Of a stretch of 8,809 bases of DNA, positions 1 through 6,676 are shown piece after piece; the stretch's first letter is position 1, and each line of letters opens with the position of its first letter. A model generated the notes under the pieces. That model was not told the origin of the DNA. It did not search any database and was given only the letters and a program-made list of their open reading frames with translations. Position numbers and translations under genes: made by a program. Source of the DNA: Hermodarchaeum sp048939595 (lineage in GTDB: Archaea; Asgardarchaeota; Hermodarchaeia; Hermodarchaeales; Hermodarchaeaceae). The stretch is from positions 1-8,809 of the forward strand of contig JBHLPI010000084.1 in assembly GCA_048939595.1 (NCBI GenBank), in the 5' to 3' direction.

Positions 1-40
1 ACCCCCTCGCGGTGCTGCATGAATATACTCCCGATAACGC

Positions 41-352
41 TTGGAGGACATTGGTGGAAACCTTGAGGAAATACACGGTTGGTATACTTGTAGTGATTTA
101 CGTGCTAGTCAATTTGGATGGACAACAAGAGATCTTCCTGAAATAGAGATTATTCAGCAGCGACCTAAAGCAGGACGAGAGCAGCAAAAGGAAACTGGGT
201 ATAAAATTGGCAGAACTATGGCGCTTTTAGGATACCATCCCTTAGTCGCTTTTCCACGAAGCATCTGGTTGTACCTTAAACACCTAATTGCATTAATTAC
301 TGTCATTCTGACCTATATTCTCGAGCGTATGAATTATCGAACTGAATTTTAG
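41..352 (+). pseudogene. C-terminal remnant of a family-2 glycosyltransferase
   Basis: The translated segment resembles the C-terminal end of archaeal and bacterial GT2 glycosyltransferases. An 'EDIGG...HGW' stretch is followed by 'GWTTRDLPEIEIIQQRP', then a Gly/Arg/Lys-rich turn, 'ALLGYHPL' and a hydrophobic helix (about residues 77-94). In full-length relatives these parts follow the catalytic GT-A domain, which uses nucleotide-sugar donors at the membrane; that domain is absent here. Only 103 codons are open. The frame is closed just upstream by TGA at 20-22 and TAA at 35-37, and the only start is a TTG at 41 without a clear Shine-Dalgarno site. It is either a decayed remnant or the end of a gene frameshifted near position 40. 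The family call rests on pattern memory of GT2 C-termini, so confidence is moderate. Confidence 0.5.
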
Positions 353-484
353 CGAAGGACTATTATTAGTTTGTCAGCCTAAGTCAGAAACAGCGAGTGA
401 AATTGACGCTTCAGAAAATCATGGGCTAAATCGACAGTTCCCATTGAAGTTGGAGAGTCCTAGATGGATAAAACCGAAGATTCG

Positions 485-492
485 TTTATTAG
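485..492 (+). promoter_or_regulatory. Possible TATA box for the TPR-CHAT gene
   Basis: TTTATTAG lies about 55 nt before the GTG start at 545, preceded by a purine-containing stretch (CGAAGATTCG) that could serve as a BRE. An archaeal start site about 25 nt downstream (near 513-516) would leave a leader of roughly 30 nt. That leader includes GAGG at 531-534, ten nt before the start codon. The sequence is AT-poor around the box, so the match is only suggestive. The rest of 353-544 shows no RNA gene or convincing ORF. Confidence 0.3.
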
Positions 493-544
493 ATGGCTAG
501 GCTTTTGTGGGTAGACAATTAAGTGTCTGTGAGGAAGTTGATCA

Positions 545-3500
545 GTGTCCGTTGAACCTGACGCGAATGCGCTTTTCAACATAGGTCGAGAACAGTATTT
601 GAATCGAGCTTTCCAAGATGCACTGAAATCGTGGAAGGCAGCTCTGAATCAATACCAAAAAGAAGGAAAGAAACGCGAAAGTGGGATAGTCACCACAGAA
701 ATCGGGAAAGCCCTCCTAGCCTTGGGACAAAAGATGGAGGCTTTAGTCAGTTGTACCCAAGCCGTACGGATTCTTCGGGAAGTTAACGACCCTCCAGCTC
801 TTAGAAGCGCCTTAACCACTATGGCTTTAATAATGGAGGAGTTAGATTATTTTGACGAAGCTAACCGCGCCTATATTCAGGCACTCCAAATTCCTCCGAG
901 TGATGAGGACATTTCATCGCAGATTACGCTCTTGAATAAAGCTGCAAATAGCTTAGCTCGAGTTGGAAACTATCGGGAAAGTGCAGTTCATTATAAACAA
1001 GCAGTTCAGCTCTTGGAAAAAATCGATGACCTTGATTTGCGTGGAGATACTCTAACAAATTATGCCCGAATTTTACAGCAGCTAGATGAGCATAATGAAG
1101 CAGAAGAAATTCTAACCAAACTGATTCGCCTATGGGATTCTGCAGGAAAGCCCCATCTAAGCGCCTATACCTACTTAGGACTGGCTAGCACATATTTGGC
1201 TCAAGGGTATATAGACAAGGCATATGCTACCATTCAACAAGCCCAATCTGTCTTCACAACTTCCTCTGATAAAACGGGGCTTGCTCTTTGTGAATATCAT
1301 CGCGCACGCCTCATTCTACAACGTGGAGAACCGGAGGAGGCATTACCCCATGGTGAAACGGCACTCAAGTATTTTGAAACACAGAAGAACTACCTTGCTT
1401 ACGCTGAAAGTGCCTTGGTTGTTGCTCAGATTTTAGGTAGATTAGTTCAGGATGTTCGAGCCTTCCGGCTCTTTGATCGTGCAATAACCATATTCGCGAA
1501 GCTGAAAGAAAAGGCCCGTGAATTGCAGACCCATGTGTTGAAAGGAAAAGCTTTGTTACGGATAGGAAAACGCAAGGAAGCCGAACAAGAATTTACACAA
1601 GTGATTCGTTACTATCACGAACACTCCCGTCCTGAACAGGAGGCCAATATCTACATTCAAGTTGGAGAACTATTCTTAGAGTTAGCTCAGTTTCAAGAAG
1701 CAATCGAACAAAGCAAACTAGCACTCAACCTTCTTTCTAATCTTTCTGAAGAAAGGCTCGAAATCCGCGGATACAGACTACTCCTGAACTCGATTAAAAA
1801 ACTCGCAAAGATTGATGAGGAACGCGCCTTTTTACAGACTGGACTTCAAAGGGCACGAGAACAAGAGAAACTCCTTCTCGTTTCTACACTGACTGTTAGT
1901 TTAGCTCATCTGTCACTGGATTCCCAGCCTACTGAACAGATTCAAACCGTATTAGAAAAAGCCATTCATGATGAACAGCTTCCCACTGAACTGAGAACTG
2001 AGGCAGCCATTAACTTAGGCATTGTGTTGATGAAGACCAATCAGTTTTCTGAAGCAGCCCAATATCTAAGCCAAGCCATTAAGGACTTTGGAGATGAGCC
2101 AACTTTCGATAAGAATGAAGCGTATCTTCAACTTGCAGAAGCATACAAACAGCTAGCAAAGCCAAATCTCCAAAAGGAGGCTCTAATTGGTGCCCTTGAA
2201 GCGATGCAGCTACCAAGAAATCCGATAATCGAAGCCAAACTGCTCTATGAGCTAGCTCCATTACTCGAAAAAGAAGATACAGCAAAGGCACTCGAGTATT
2301 ATGAAAAAGCCGCTGAGATTTTCAGTGAAGGCGAATTCCCTGAGGAATATTTTCGCACCTTACTCAAACAAGCTAGTTTACGTGCCGAATCGGCTGATTT
2401 CAACTCATCAAGTCAAACAATCAAACAAGCCATTAGATTAGGTTTAGAATTGGATATCCCCACAGATTTCACTGCAGATCAACTTCCCCTTCCTTGGACA
2501 CATATCAATGAAGTGCTAACTGAAGCCATCACTTTGGGAGCACATATATATCATAAGCATGGTGAACGCGCCGTTATTGACCAAATTATTGATTGGTCTA
2601 CTCCACGAAAAGTTGCGCGGTTACAGCCTTTTTTGACGAATAATCTTGGCTTTGAACGATGTAGCGAGCTGATGAAGTTATTAAAAGAGGAGACGGCCCT
2701 CTTGCAAAAAGCCAGTGAGATTAGGCGACAATTATCCCAGCTAACATCGAAAGTAATGCCAGAACAAGAATATCAGGCCCGACACGAAGCTCTTCGAACC
2801 GAGTTCAGAGAAATTATAGATACAGTTGAAGTAAACAGGAACGTAATAGCTGCTGCATGTCCCGATCCGGGAAGGGGGATGATTCCGCAGGATTATAAAA
2901 TGCTTCAAAAATTATCAGCGCTCATGCCCCCAGACCGTCGCTGGATTCTGATTAATTATGATGTGCTTTTAGAAAAACAAAGGATCATTGTCTCGACCCT
3001 TGATCATGTAGGACGGCATAATCTCCATACCTTACCAATTTCATCCGAACTCCCCTCCGTTATACAATCGCTTCAGGGTATCAAAACCCAGAGACACCTC
3101 CCATCTATGACAGATTTGAAAGATATTGCATCCCTTCTGTATAGGAGCCTGATTCCAAGTCTTCTTGAAAGAGAGCTGGAGAACCACAAATATGGTTTTC
3201 TCCAATTCATCACGGACGGATTTCTAAATAATGTCCCCTTTGAACTTATTTTCGATGGGAAGGAATATTGGGGATTGAAGTACCCGATGGCATGGGTACC
3301 AGATTTTCAATTCTTCGAGAGCACTCTAAAAACAAAGGCGCTCTCACAAAGAGGTGCACTATCGGTTGTTCTTGGTGTGAATGCCAACCCAGAAGATAAT
3401 CCCTCTCGCAAAGAAACAGCCGAAGAGATAACAAAGATGTTTCTTGCAGCTGTTCCCCATCGGCAAGGCGTTTCCGAGCCTATTGTGCTTTTTGGACGCG

Positions 3501-3964
3501 ATTTCACCCGGAATCTGCTTACCGCGAATACTGATCAGCCAAGGTCGCTACTATATCTCTCTACTCCAACGACAATCCACCATCAGAAGGGCGAACTTCC
3601 CCTTTCACAACCCGATAGCTTGAGAGTGATTGAAGTGGGCGTCACAACATACTTCAAAGGAGCGCCTATTCTAATCTTAGACGATTGTACACGCCCCGAG
3701 CCCATGGAGGATGGTTCAGAACAAGCTGGTTTTCTCCGGCATTTTGTAACTGCTGGCATACCATCTATCATCTTCTCGCGATGGCGTCCCTCGGAGAAAG
3801 TCCAACCCGCATTTGCTCAAACAATTGTTCGGCAGTTATTTGAAGGCGACCCTGTCGCAGTCGCTTTAATGCAGACACGTCGAAAACTAGCAGCCCGTGG
3901 CCCCTCACCCCAAAGCTGGTTACATTACAGTCTATGTGGTAATCCTTTTCCCAGTCTTTTATAA
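545..3964 (+). CDS. TPR-repeat protein with C-terminal CHAT (caspase-like) domain
   Basis: This is a large, apparently cytoplasmic protein with no signal peptide or membrane helix. Residues about 7-640 form roughly 14 TPR-like helix pairs, for example 'YLNRAFQDALKSWKAAL' and 'NYRESAVHYKQAVQLLEK', which normally bind protein partners. Residues about 680-790 give the helical linker typical upstream of CHAT domains ('DWSTPRKVARL' at W684, then a coiled coil). Residues about 810-1139 match the CHAT fold, a clan CD cysteine-protease relative: 'YGFLQFITDGFLNNVPFEL', the Cys strand 'APILILDDC' (C1048), 'GFLRHFVTAGIPSIIFSRW' and the end 'SWLHYSLCGNP'. C1048 sits at the catalytic Cys position. The segment that normally reads His-x-x-Thr-His-Gly reads 'LYLSTPTT' (1003-1010), so the catalytic His is not at its usual place. 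Either the enzyme is inactive or H1012/H1013 substitute. The start is GTG with GAGG ten nt upstream. It converges on the CPBP protease gene with 14 nt between stops. Substrate and role are unknown. Confidence 0.88.
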   Translation: MSVEPDANALFNIGREQYLNRAFQDALKSWKAALNQYQKEGKKRESGIVTTEIGKALLALGQKMEALVSCTQAVRILREVNDPPALRSALTTMALIMEELDYFDEANRAYIQALQIPPSDEDISSQITLLNKAANSLARVGNYRESAVHYKQAVQLLEKIDDLDLRGDTLTNYARILQQLDEHNEAEEILTKLIRLWDSAGKPHLSAYTYLGLASTYLAQGYIDKAYATIQQAQSVFTTSSDKTGLALCEYHRARLILQRGEPEEALPHGETALKYFETQKNYLAYAESALVVAQILGRLVQDVRAFRLFDRAITIFAKLKEKARELQTHVLKGKALLRIGKRKEAEQEFTQVIRYYHEHSRPEQEANIYIQVGELFLELAQFQEAIEQSKLALNLLSNLSEERLEIRGYRLLLNSIKKLAKIDEERAFLQTGLQRAREQEKLLLVSTLTVSLAHLSLDSQPTEQIQTVLEKAIHDEQLPTELRTEAAINLGIVLMKTNQFSEAAQYLSQAIKDFGDEPTFDKNEAYLQLAEAYKQLAKPNLQKEALIGALEAMQLPRNPIIEAKLLYELAPLLEKEDTAKALEYYEKAAEIFSEGEFPEEYFRTLLKQASLRAESADFNSSSQTIKQAIRLGLELDIPTDFTADQLPLPWTHINEVLTEAITLGAHIYHKHGERAVIDQIIDWSTPRKVARLQPFLTNNLGFERCSELMKLLKEETALLQKASEIRRQLSQLTSKVMPEQEYQARHEALRTEFREIIDTVEVNRNVIAAACPDPGRGMIPQDYKMLQKLSALMPPDRRWILINYDVLLEKQRIIVSTLDHVGRHNLHTLPISSELPSVIQSLQGIKTQRHLPSMTDLKDIASLLYRSLIPSLLERELENHKYGFLQFITDGFLNNVPFELIFDGKEYWGLKYPMAWVPDFQFFESTLKTKALSQRGALSVVLGVNANPEDNPSRKETAEEITKMFLAAVPHRQGVSEPIVLFGRDFTRNLLTANTDQPRSLLYLSTPTTIHHQKGELPLSQPDSLRVIEVGVTTYFKGAPILILDDCTRPEPMEDGSEQAGFLRHFVTAGIPSIIFSRWRPSEKVQPAFAQTIVRQLFEGDPVAVALMQTRRKLAARGPSPQSWLHYSLCGNPFPSLL

Positions 3965-3978
3965 ATCTCGTTTCGTCA

Positions 3979-4806
3979 TCAAATAAGAAATGCATCCAAC
4001 AAGATAATAATGCAATCGTAGGTAGCATGTGCTGCAATAGGTCCTGCTAGACGTCGTCCCCGCCACAGGAAAACAAGTCCTAAAATTACTCCCCCGATGG
4101 TGTGAATAACGCCAATCAGCGGATTAAGGTGGGCAAGCCCAAATATCATTGACGCAACTAGTAAACCGCCAATGCGCCCATAATAAGCATCAAGGGAATT
4201 TTGGACAAAACCGCGGAACAGAAACTCCTCTGAAGGTGCTATAACAAAAATGACTGACAGACACAGCATTCCGACCCAGAACAAATCAGTTGGTGTTGGC
4301 GGAGTAGGTGGAGGACCTGCCCCAGGACCAAGGATCTCATAGAGATCTATAGCAAGTATTAGAGGAACCATAGCCAAACCGATGAGAATACCAAGAAGTA
4401 AATCTTTGATCAAGAGTAGAATTCCGCCAGTTGAAACACCAAGACTTTCTCGCTTCACCTTTAGACTTCGAACAAAGGCCCAAGGAATAATGATAAAGAC
4501 AACCTCACTGAAAGTGAGAATGAAGAGAAATCCGGGATCCAACAAGAGGAAGGGAAAATCGAACAGAGGTATTCCCCAAAAAATCAGATAGTAGAATAGG
4601 ATCGCGAAGGTTATGATGAGAGAAACGCCATATGTGATGATTGTAATAATGTATGTCGATTTTGGGGTCCATGGCCAAAGTGGAGTTTGGGCTTCACTAA
4701 TAGACCAAGTAATTTTCGCCCCACATGTTTCACAAAAGTTCGTGGGAGTAGTAATGGGTGAAGAGCAAAAAGGACAAAAACGGGTAGGATACTGCTTTTC
4801 AGCCAC
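3979..4806 (-). CDS. CPBP-family intramembrane protease with N-terminal zinc ribbon
   Basis: This is a 275-residue polytopic membrane protein. Residues 11-28 form a zinc ribbon (C11-x2-C14-x10-C25-x2-C28) facing solution before the first helix. About seven to eight hydrophobic segments follow from residue 50. All three CPBP (Rce1/ABI) motifs are visible: EExxxR as 'SEEFLFRG' (E193, E194, R198), FxxxH as 'FGLAH' (F222, H226), and HxxxD/N as 'HATYD' (H260, D264). Known members are glutamate-type intramembrane proteases; Rce1 cleaves prenylated CaaX proteins, while many prokaryotic members have unknown substrates. All expected catalytic residues are present, so it is predicted active. The start is GTG at 4804-4806, with a GGGGGGAAG stretch just upstream inside the preceding gene. 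It overlaps that gene's stop by 8 nt, suggesting translational coupling. The substrate cannot be inferred. Confidence 0.88.
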   Translation of the reverse strand: MAEKQYPTRFCPFCSSPITTPTNFCETCGAKITWSISEAQTPLWPWTPKSTYIITIITYGVSLIITFAILFYYLIFWGIPLFDFPFLLLDPGFLFILTFSEVVFIIIPWAFVRSLKVKRESLGVSTGGILLLIKDLLLGILIGLAMVPLILAIDLYEILGPGAGPPPTPPTPTDLFWVGMLCLSVIFVIAPSEEFLFRGFVQNSLDAYYGRIGGLLVASMIFGLAHLNPLIGVIHTIGGVILGLVFLWRGRRLAGPIAAHATYDCIIILLDAFLI

Positions 4807-5491
4807 TTATCTTCCCCCCATTTTGGTTAGGTGAGATGTACTCATGACAGTTGGGACACACCAATTCAAGATAGGGAATCTTCGTTTCATCATCTAAGGT
4901 TGCCAAGATTTTTTGTAATCGTTTCGTTCGACAAGAACCCCACCGGTGCATCGAGACCTGGCAGTGAGGGCATTCAAGATAAACTGCCCATGTAATCTGT
5001 TTTCCACAAATCACACACCGGCGTTGAAAGGGTGCAATCGCTAAAGCAGCTGCAATACTACACACACCAATTGGAAGAGACACCACACCGAGGATGGCAA
5101 GTCCGACTCGTATGATCGAAATGCCTTTTCCTCGATAAAGAGTGAATGCAAAAAGCCCTCCAGCCACCATAGTCAGTAGGTGAATTAAGGCGATTAGTTG
5201 TGGTGCTCCAAAGTATAAGGGGGATGCGAAAAGGAGAAACACCACCAGAAAAATCCCTGATCCAATGATTTGTCCGCTTATGAGCCAATATACAAGCGGA
5301 GGGATATATGCAGGTATCGGTAAACCTCCATGTGTTGCCTCATCAGATTCAATCGATTCTAGATTGAATTCACAACGTGGACAGTGACTAATTGGTCCGT
5401 TTGATGACTCGGGAATCTTTTCTCCACATAAAGGACACGCGATGATCACGCGCTTTTTCTGGGCTTTTGTGGGTTTTGCAGAATCCCCCAT
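4799..5491 (-). CDS. Membrane protein with N-terminal zinc ribbon and C-terminal C4HC3 zinc finger
   Basis: I do not recognise a named family for this 230-residue protein. Residues 19-40 form a zinc ribbon (C19-x2-C22-x14-C37-x2-C40). Three hydrophobic segments follow at about 60-92, 98-118 and 124-155. The tail holds eight ordered zinc ligands, C159-x2-C162-x11-C174-x2-C177-x4-H182-x4-C187-x24-C212-x2-C215. That is the C4HC3 order of binuclear treble-clef fingers (PHD, RINGv) and resembles prokaryotic RING-like domains. Such domains bind proteins or, in eukaryotes, act as E3 ubiquitin ligases; neither role is shown here. With three helices the two zinc modules would lie on opposite sides of the membrane unless one segment is not spanning. 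The ATG is preceded by a strong Shine-Dalgarno site. It is first in a two-gene operon with the CPBP protease, overlapping it by 8 nt, so the two may act together. Confidence 0.82.
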   Translation of the reverse strand: MGDSAKPTKAQKKRVIIACPLCGEKIPESSNGPISHCPRCEFNLESIESDEATHGGLPIPAYIPPLVYWLISGQIIGSGIFLVVFLLFASPLYFGAPQLIALIHLLTMVAGGLFAFTLYRGKGISIIRVGLAILGVVSLPIGVCSIAAALAIAPFQRRCVICGKQITWAVYLECPHCQVSMHRWGSCRTKRLQKILATLDDETKIPYLELVCPNCHEYISPNQNGGKISG

Positions 5492-5495
5492 ATTT

Positions 5496-5502
5496 TCACC
5501 TC
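5496..5502 (-). promoter_or_regulatory. Strong Shine-Dalgarno site for the C4HC3 membrane protein
   Basis: On the minus strand this reads GAGGTGA, matching seven consecutive bases of the complement of the archaeal/bacterial 16S rRNA 3' end. It ends four bases before the ATG (5489-5491). It is the best ribosome binding site in the window and fixes the start at 5491. Confidence 0.7.
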
Positions 5503-5516
5503 TTATTGTGATGAGA

Positions 5517-5547
5517 GGATAAGGCTTTCCTTTGTGAAAGCTTGTCC
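5517..5547. repeat. Imperfect inverted repeat in divergent promoter region
   Basis: The left arm GGATAAGGCTTTC (5517-5529) and right arm GAAAGCTTGTCC (5536-5547) are complementary except for one T/C difference and one unpaired G, around a 6-nt centre. It lies in the 110-nt gap between two divergent genes, 26 nt upstream of the minus-strand ATG. It could be an operator, or a hairpin in the minus-strand leader. Which one is not decided by the sequence. Confidence 0.5.
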
Positions 5548-5561
5548 AAATGAGCTAAGCC

Positions 5562-5569
5562 TTCATAAA
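5562..5569 (+). promoter_or_regulatory. Possible TATA box for the dUTPase-NTPase operon
   Basis: TTCATAAA is the most TATA-like octamer upstream of the dUTPase gene. A start site about 25 nt downstream (near 5590) would leave an 11-nt leader to ATG 5602 or 32 nt to ATG 5623. It overlaps the left arm of the TAAACCC inverted repeat. This is a weak consensus match. Confidence 0.3.
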
Positions 5570-5590
5570 CCCGACACCTTAAAGGGTTTA
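5566..5590. repeat. Perfect TAAACCC/GGGTTTA inverted repeat before the dUTPase gene
   Basis: TAAACCC (5566-5572) and GGGTTTA (5584-5590) are exact 7-bp reverse complements with an 11-nt spacer, ending 11 nt before the first ATG. The element spans the interval between the putative TATA box and the predicted transcription start. Archaeal repressors often bind there, so it is a candidate operator for the operon. Confidence 0.45.
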
Positions 5591-5601
5591 GGGGCTCAAC
5601 C

Positions 5602-6123
5602 ATGGCAAGGAGAAAAAAATCAATGGTGGTTGTTGATCGTAAAACCCTTCTGACCTTAATAGAAACCCAGCAATTAGTAACAAATATGTGTGACCAGGAA
5701 GTCCAGGTTTCACCAAATGGTGTGGAATTAACTCTTCACAAAGTTTTCACCTTCAAAGAAGCGGGGCTCGTAGATTTCTCGAATAAGCAACGGCGGATCC
5801 CCGTCTATGATGAGTTACCTTTGCAACAAGACCAGTATAAGTTGAAACCAGGCACATATTTGGTTATGTATAATGAAACAGTGCGCATTCCTCGTGATAT
5901 GATAGCTATTGGACGGCCCCGTTCCTCATTATTACGTTCAGGCGTCACGGTTGAATCAGCAGTGTGGGACGCAGGATATGAAGGCAGATCTCGGGGGCTT
6001 CTCACAGTCTACAACCCCCACGGATTCATTATGAAACCGAACGCTCGATTGCTTCACCTCGTTTTCTTCAAGTTATTACAGGAGACTCAACCGTATGTAG
6101 GGGCGTATCAGGGAGAGCACTAG
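5602..6123 (+). CDS. dut: dCTP deaminase/dUTPase-family protein, probable dUTP diphosphatase
   Basis: The family converts dCTP to dUTP or hydrolyses dUTP to dUMP and pyrophosphate, keeping uracil out of DNA and supplying dUMP for thymidylate synthesis. Visible motifs are 'GRPRSSLLRSG' (R107-S108-S109, R112; like the RSSLxRxG phosphate-binding segment), 'ESAVWDAGYEG' with D123 at the water-activating Asp position, 'LLTVYN', and the C-terminal 'YVGAYQG', similar to archaeal dUTPases. The Glu that catalyses deamination in E. coli Dcd (E138, in 'VLEFYN') aligns with T135. Deaminase activity is therefore unlikely and dUTPase activity favoured. At 173 residues it has the usual family length. ATG 5602 has only a weak upstream site. 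ATG 5623 (residue 8, 'MVVVDRK') has AAGGAG ten nt upstream and matches where relatives begin, so it may be the true start. It is first in an operon with the NTPase 3 nt downstream. Confidence 0.8.
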   Translation: MARRKKSMVVVDRKTLLTLIETQQLVTNMCDQEVQVSPNGVELTLHKVFTFKEAGLVDFSNKQRRIPVYDELPLQQDQYKLKPGTYLVMYNETVRIPRDMIAIGRPRSSLLRSGVTVESAVWDAGYEGRSRGLLTVYNPHGFIMKPNARLLHLVFFKLLQETQPYVGAYQGEH

Positions 6124-6126
6124 TGT

Positions 6127-6666
6127 ATGTTAGATAAGGTAAATGTACTCGTTACAGGTCTTCCTGGGTGCGGTAAAAGCACACTTGTTAACCGCCTTGT
6201 GTCCATTGCCCAACAACAAGGTTTCAAAGTGGGTGGAATCCGTACTCCAGAATTCCGTAACCCCTCAAGAAAGCGTGTTGGTTTTTTCATTCAGGATATT
6301 GCTTCTGAGAAGCAGCAAATTATGGCCTCTGTTGAAATTAGAAGCCCAGTTTCGGTTGGACGATATGGAGTGAACCTTGATGCCATTCAGCAAATCGGAG
6401 TAACTGCCATTAACACCGCGATAGAGAAAGCAGATTTGATAGTAATAGATGAAATTGGCAAAATGGAACTGGCCGTTTCTGAGTTTCTTCCAACAGTTTT
6501 GAAAGCATTGAACTCGCCAAAACCAGTTCTTGCGACAATGGGTCTGCGGCTTCAAATACCCGTTATTTCCAAATTAAAAAACCGTTCAAATTTAGTCTTA
6601 CTAACTTTGACACCTGAAAATCGCACTCAGATCTATCAAGAGATTCAGAACCGTGTAGGGTTATAA
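6127..6666 (+). CDS. THEP1-family nucleoside-triphosphatase
   Basis: This 179-residue P-loop NTPase is of the THEP1/NTPCR type (COG1618), soluble enzymes that hydrolyse NTPs, including ATP and GTP, in vitro and whose cellular role is unclear. The Walker A motif is 'GLPGCGKST' (residues 11-19; K17, S18). The family segment 'VGRYGVNL' starts at about V77 (R79, Y80). Walker B is 'LIVIDEIGKMEL' with D108 and E109. The strand-rich C-terminus ends 'LTLTPENR'. Length and motif order fit the family with nothing missing. The ATG follows the dUTPase stop by 3 nt, and a GGGAG at 6111-6115 within the preceding gene may serve as its ribosome site, so the two are almost certainly co-transcribed. Pairing with a dUTPase suggests a nucleotide-sanitising role; that is inference. 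Confidence 0.88.
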   Translation: MLDKVNVLVTGLPGCGKSTLVNRLVSIAQQQGFKVGGIRTPEFRNPSRKRVGFFIQDIASEKQQIMASVEIRSPVSVGRYGVNLDAIQQIGVTAINTAIEKADLIVIDEIGKMELAVSEFLPTVLKALNSPKPVLATMGLRLQIPVISKLKNRSNLVLLTLTPENRTQIYQEIQNRVGL

Positions 6667-6676
6667 AGATGGGAAG

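Noticed and set aside
333..500. Open stretch on the plus strand between the glycosyltransferase remnant and the TPR-CHAT gene.
   Set aside because: It has no ATG or GTG start, no ribosome site and no recognisable protein pattern. At about 55 codons it is within chance expectation, although a continuation of the decayed glycosyltransferase cannot be excluded.
3768..4037. 89-codon minus-strand open frame across the 3' ends of the TPR-CHAT and CPBP genes.
   Set aside because: It is antisense to the conserved CHAT C-terminus and overlaps the CPBP gene in another frame. It has no domain pattern.
6265..6555. 96-codon minus-strand frame opposite the THEP1 gene.
   Set aside because: It lies entirely antisense to conserved Walker A to Walker B sequence and has no coding signature of its own.
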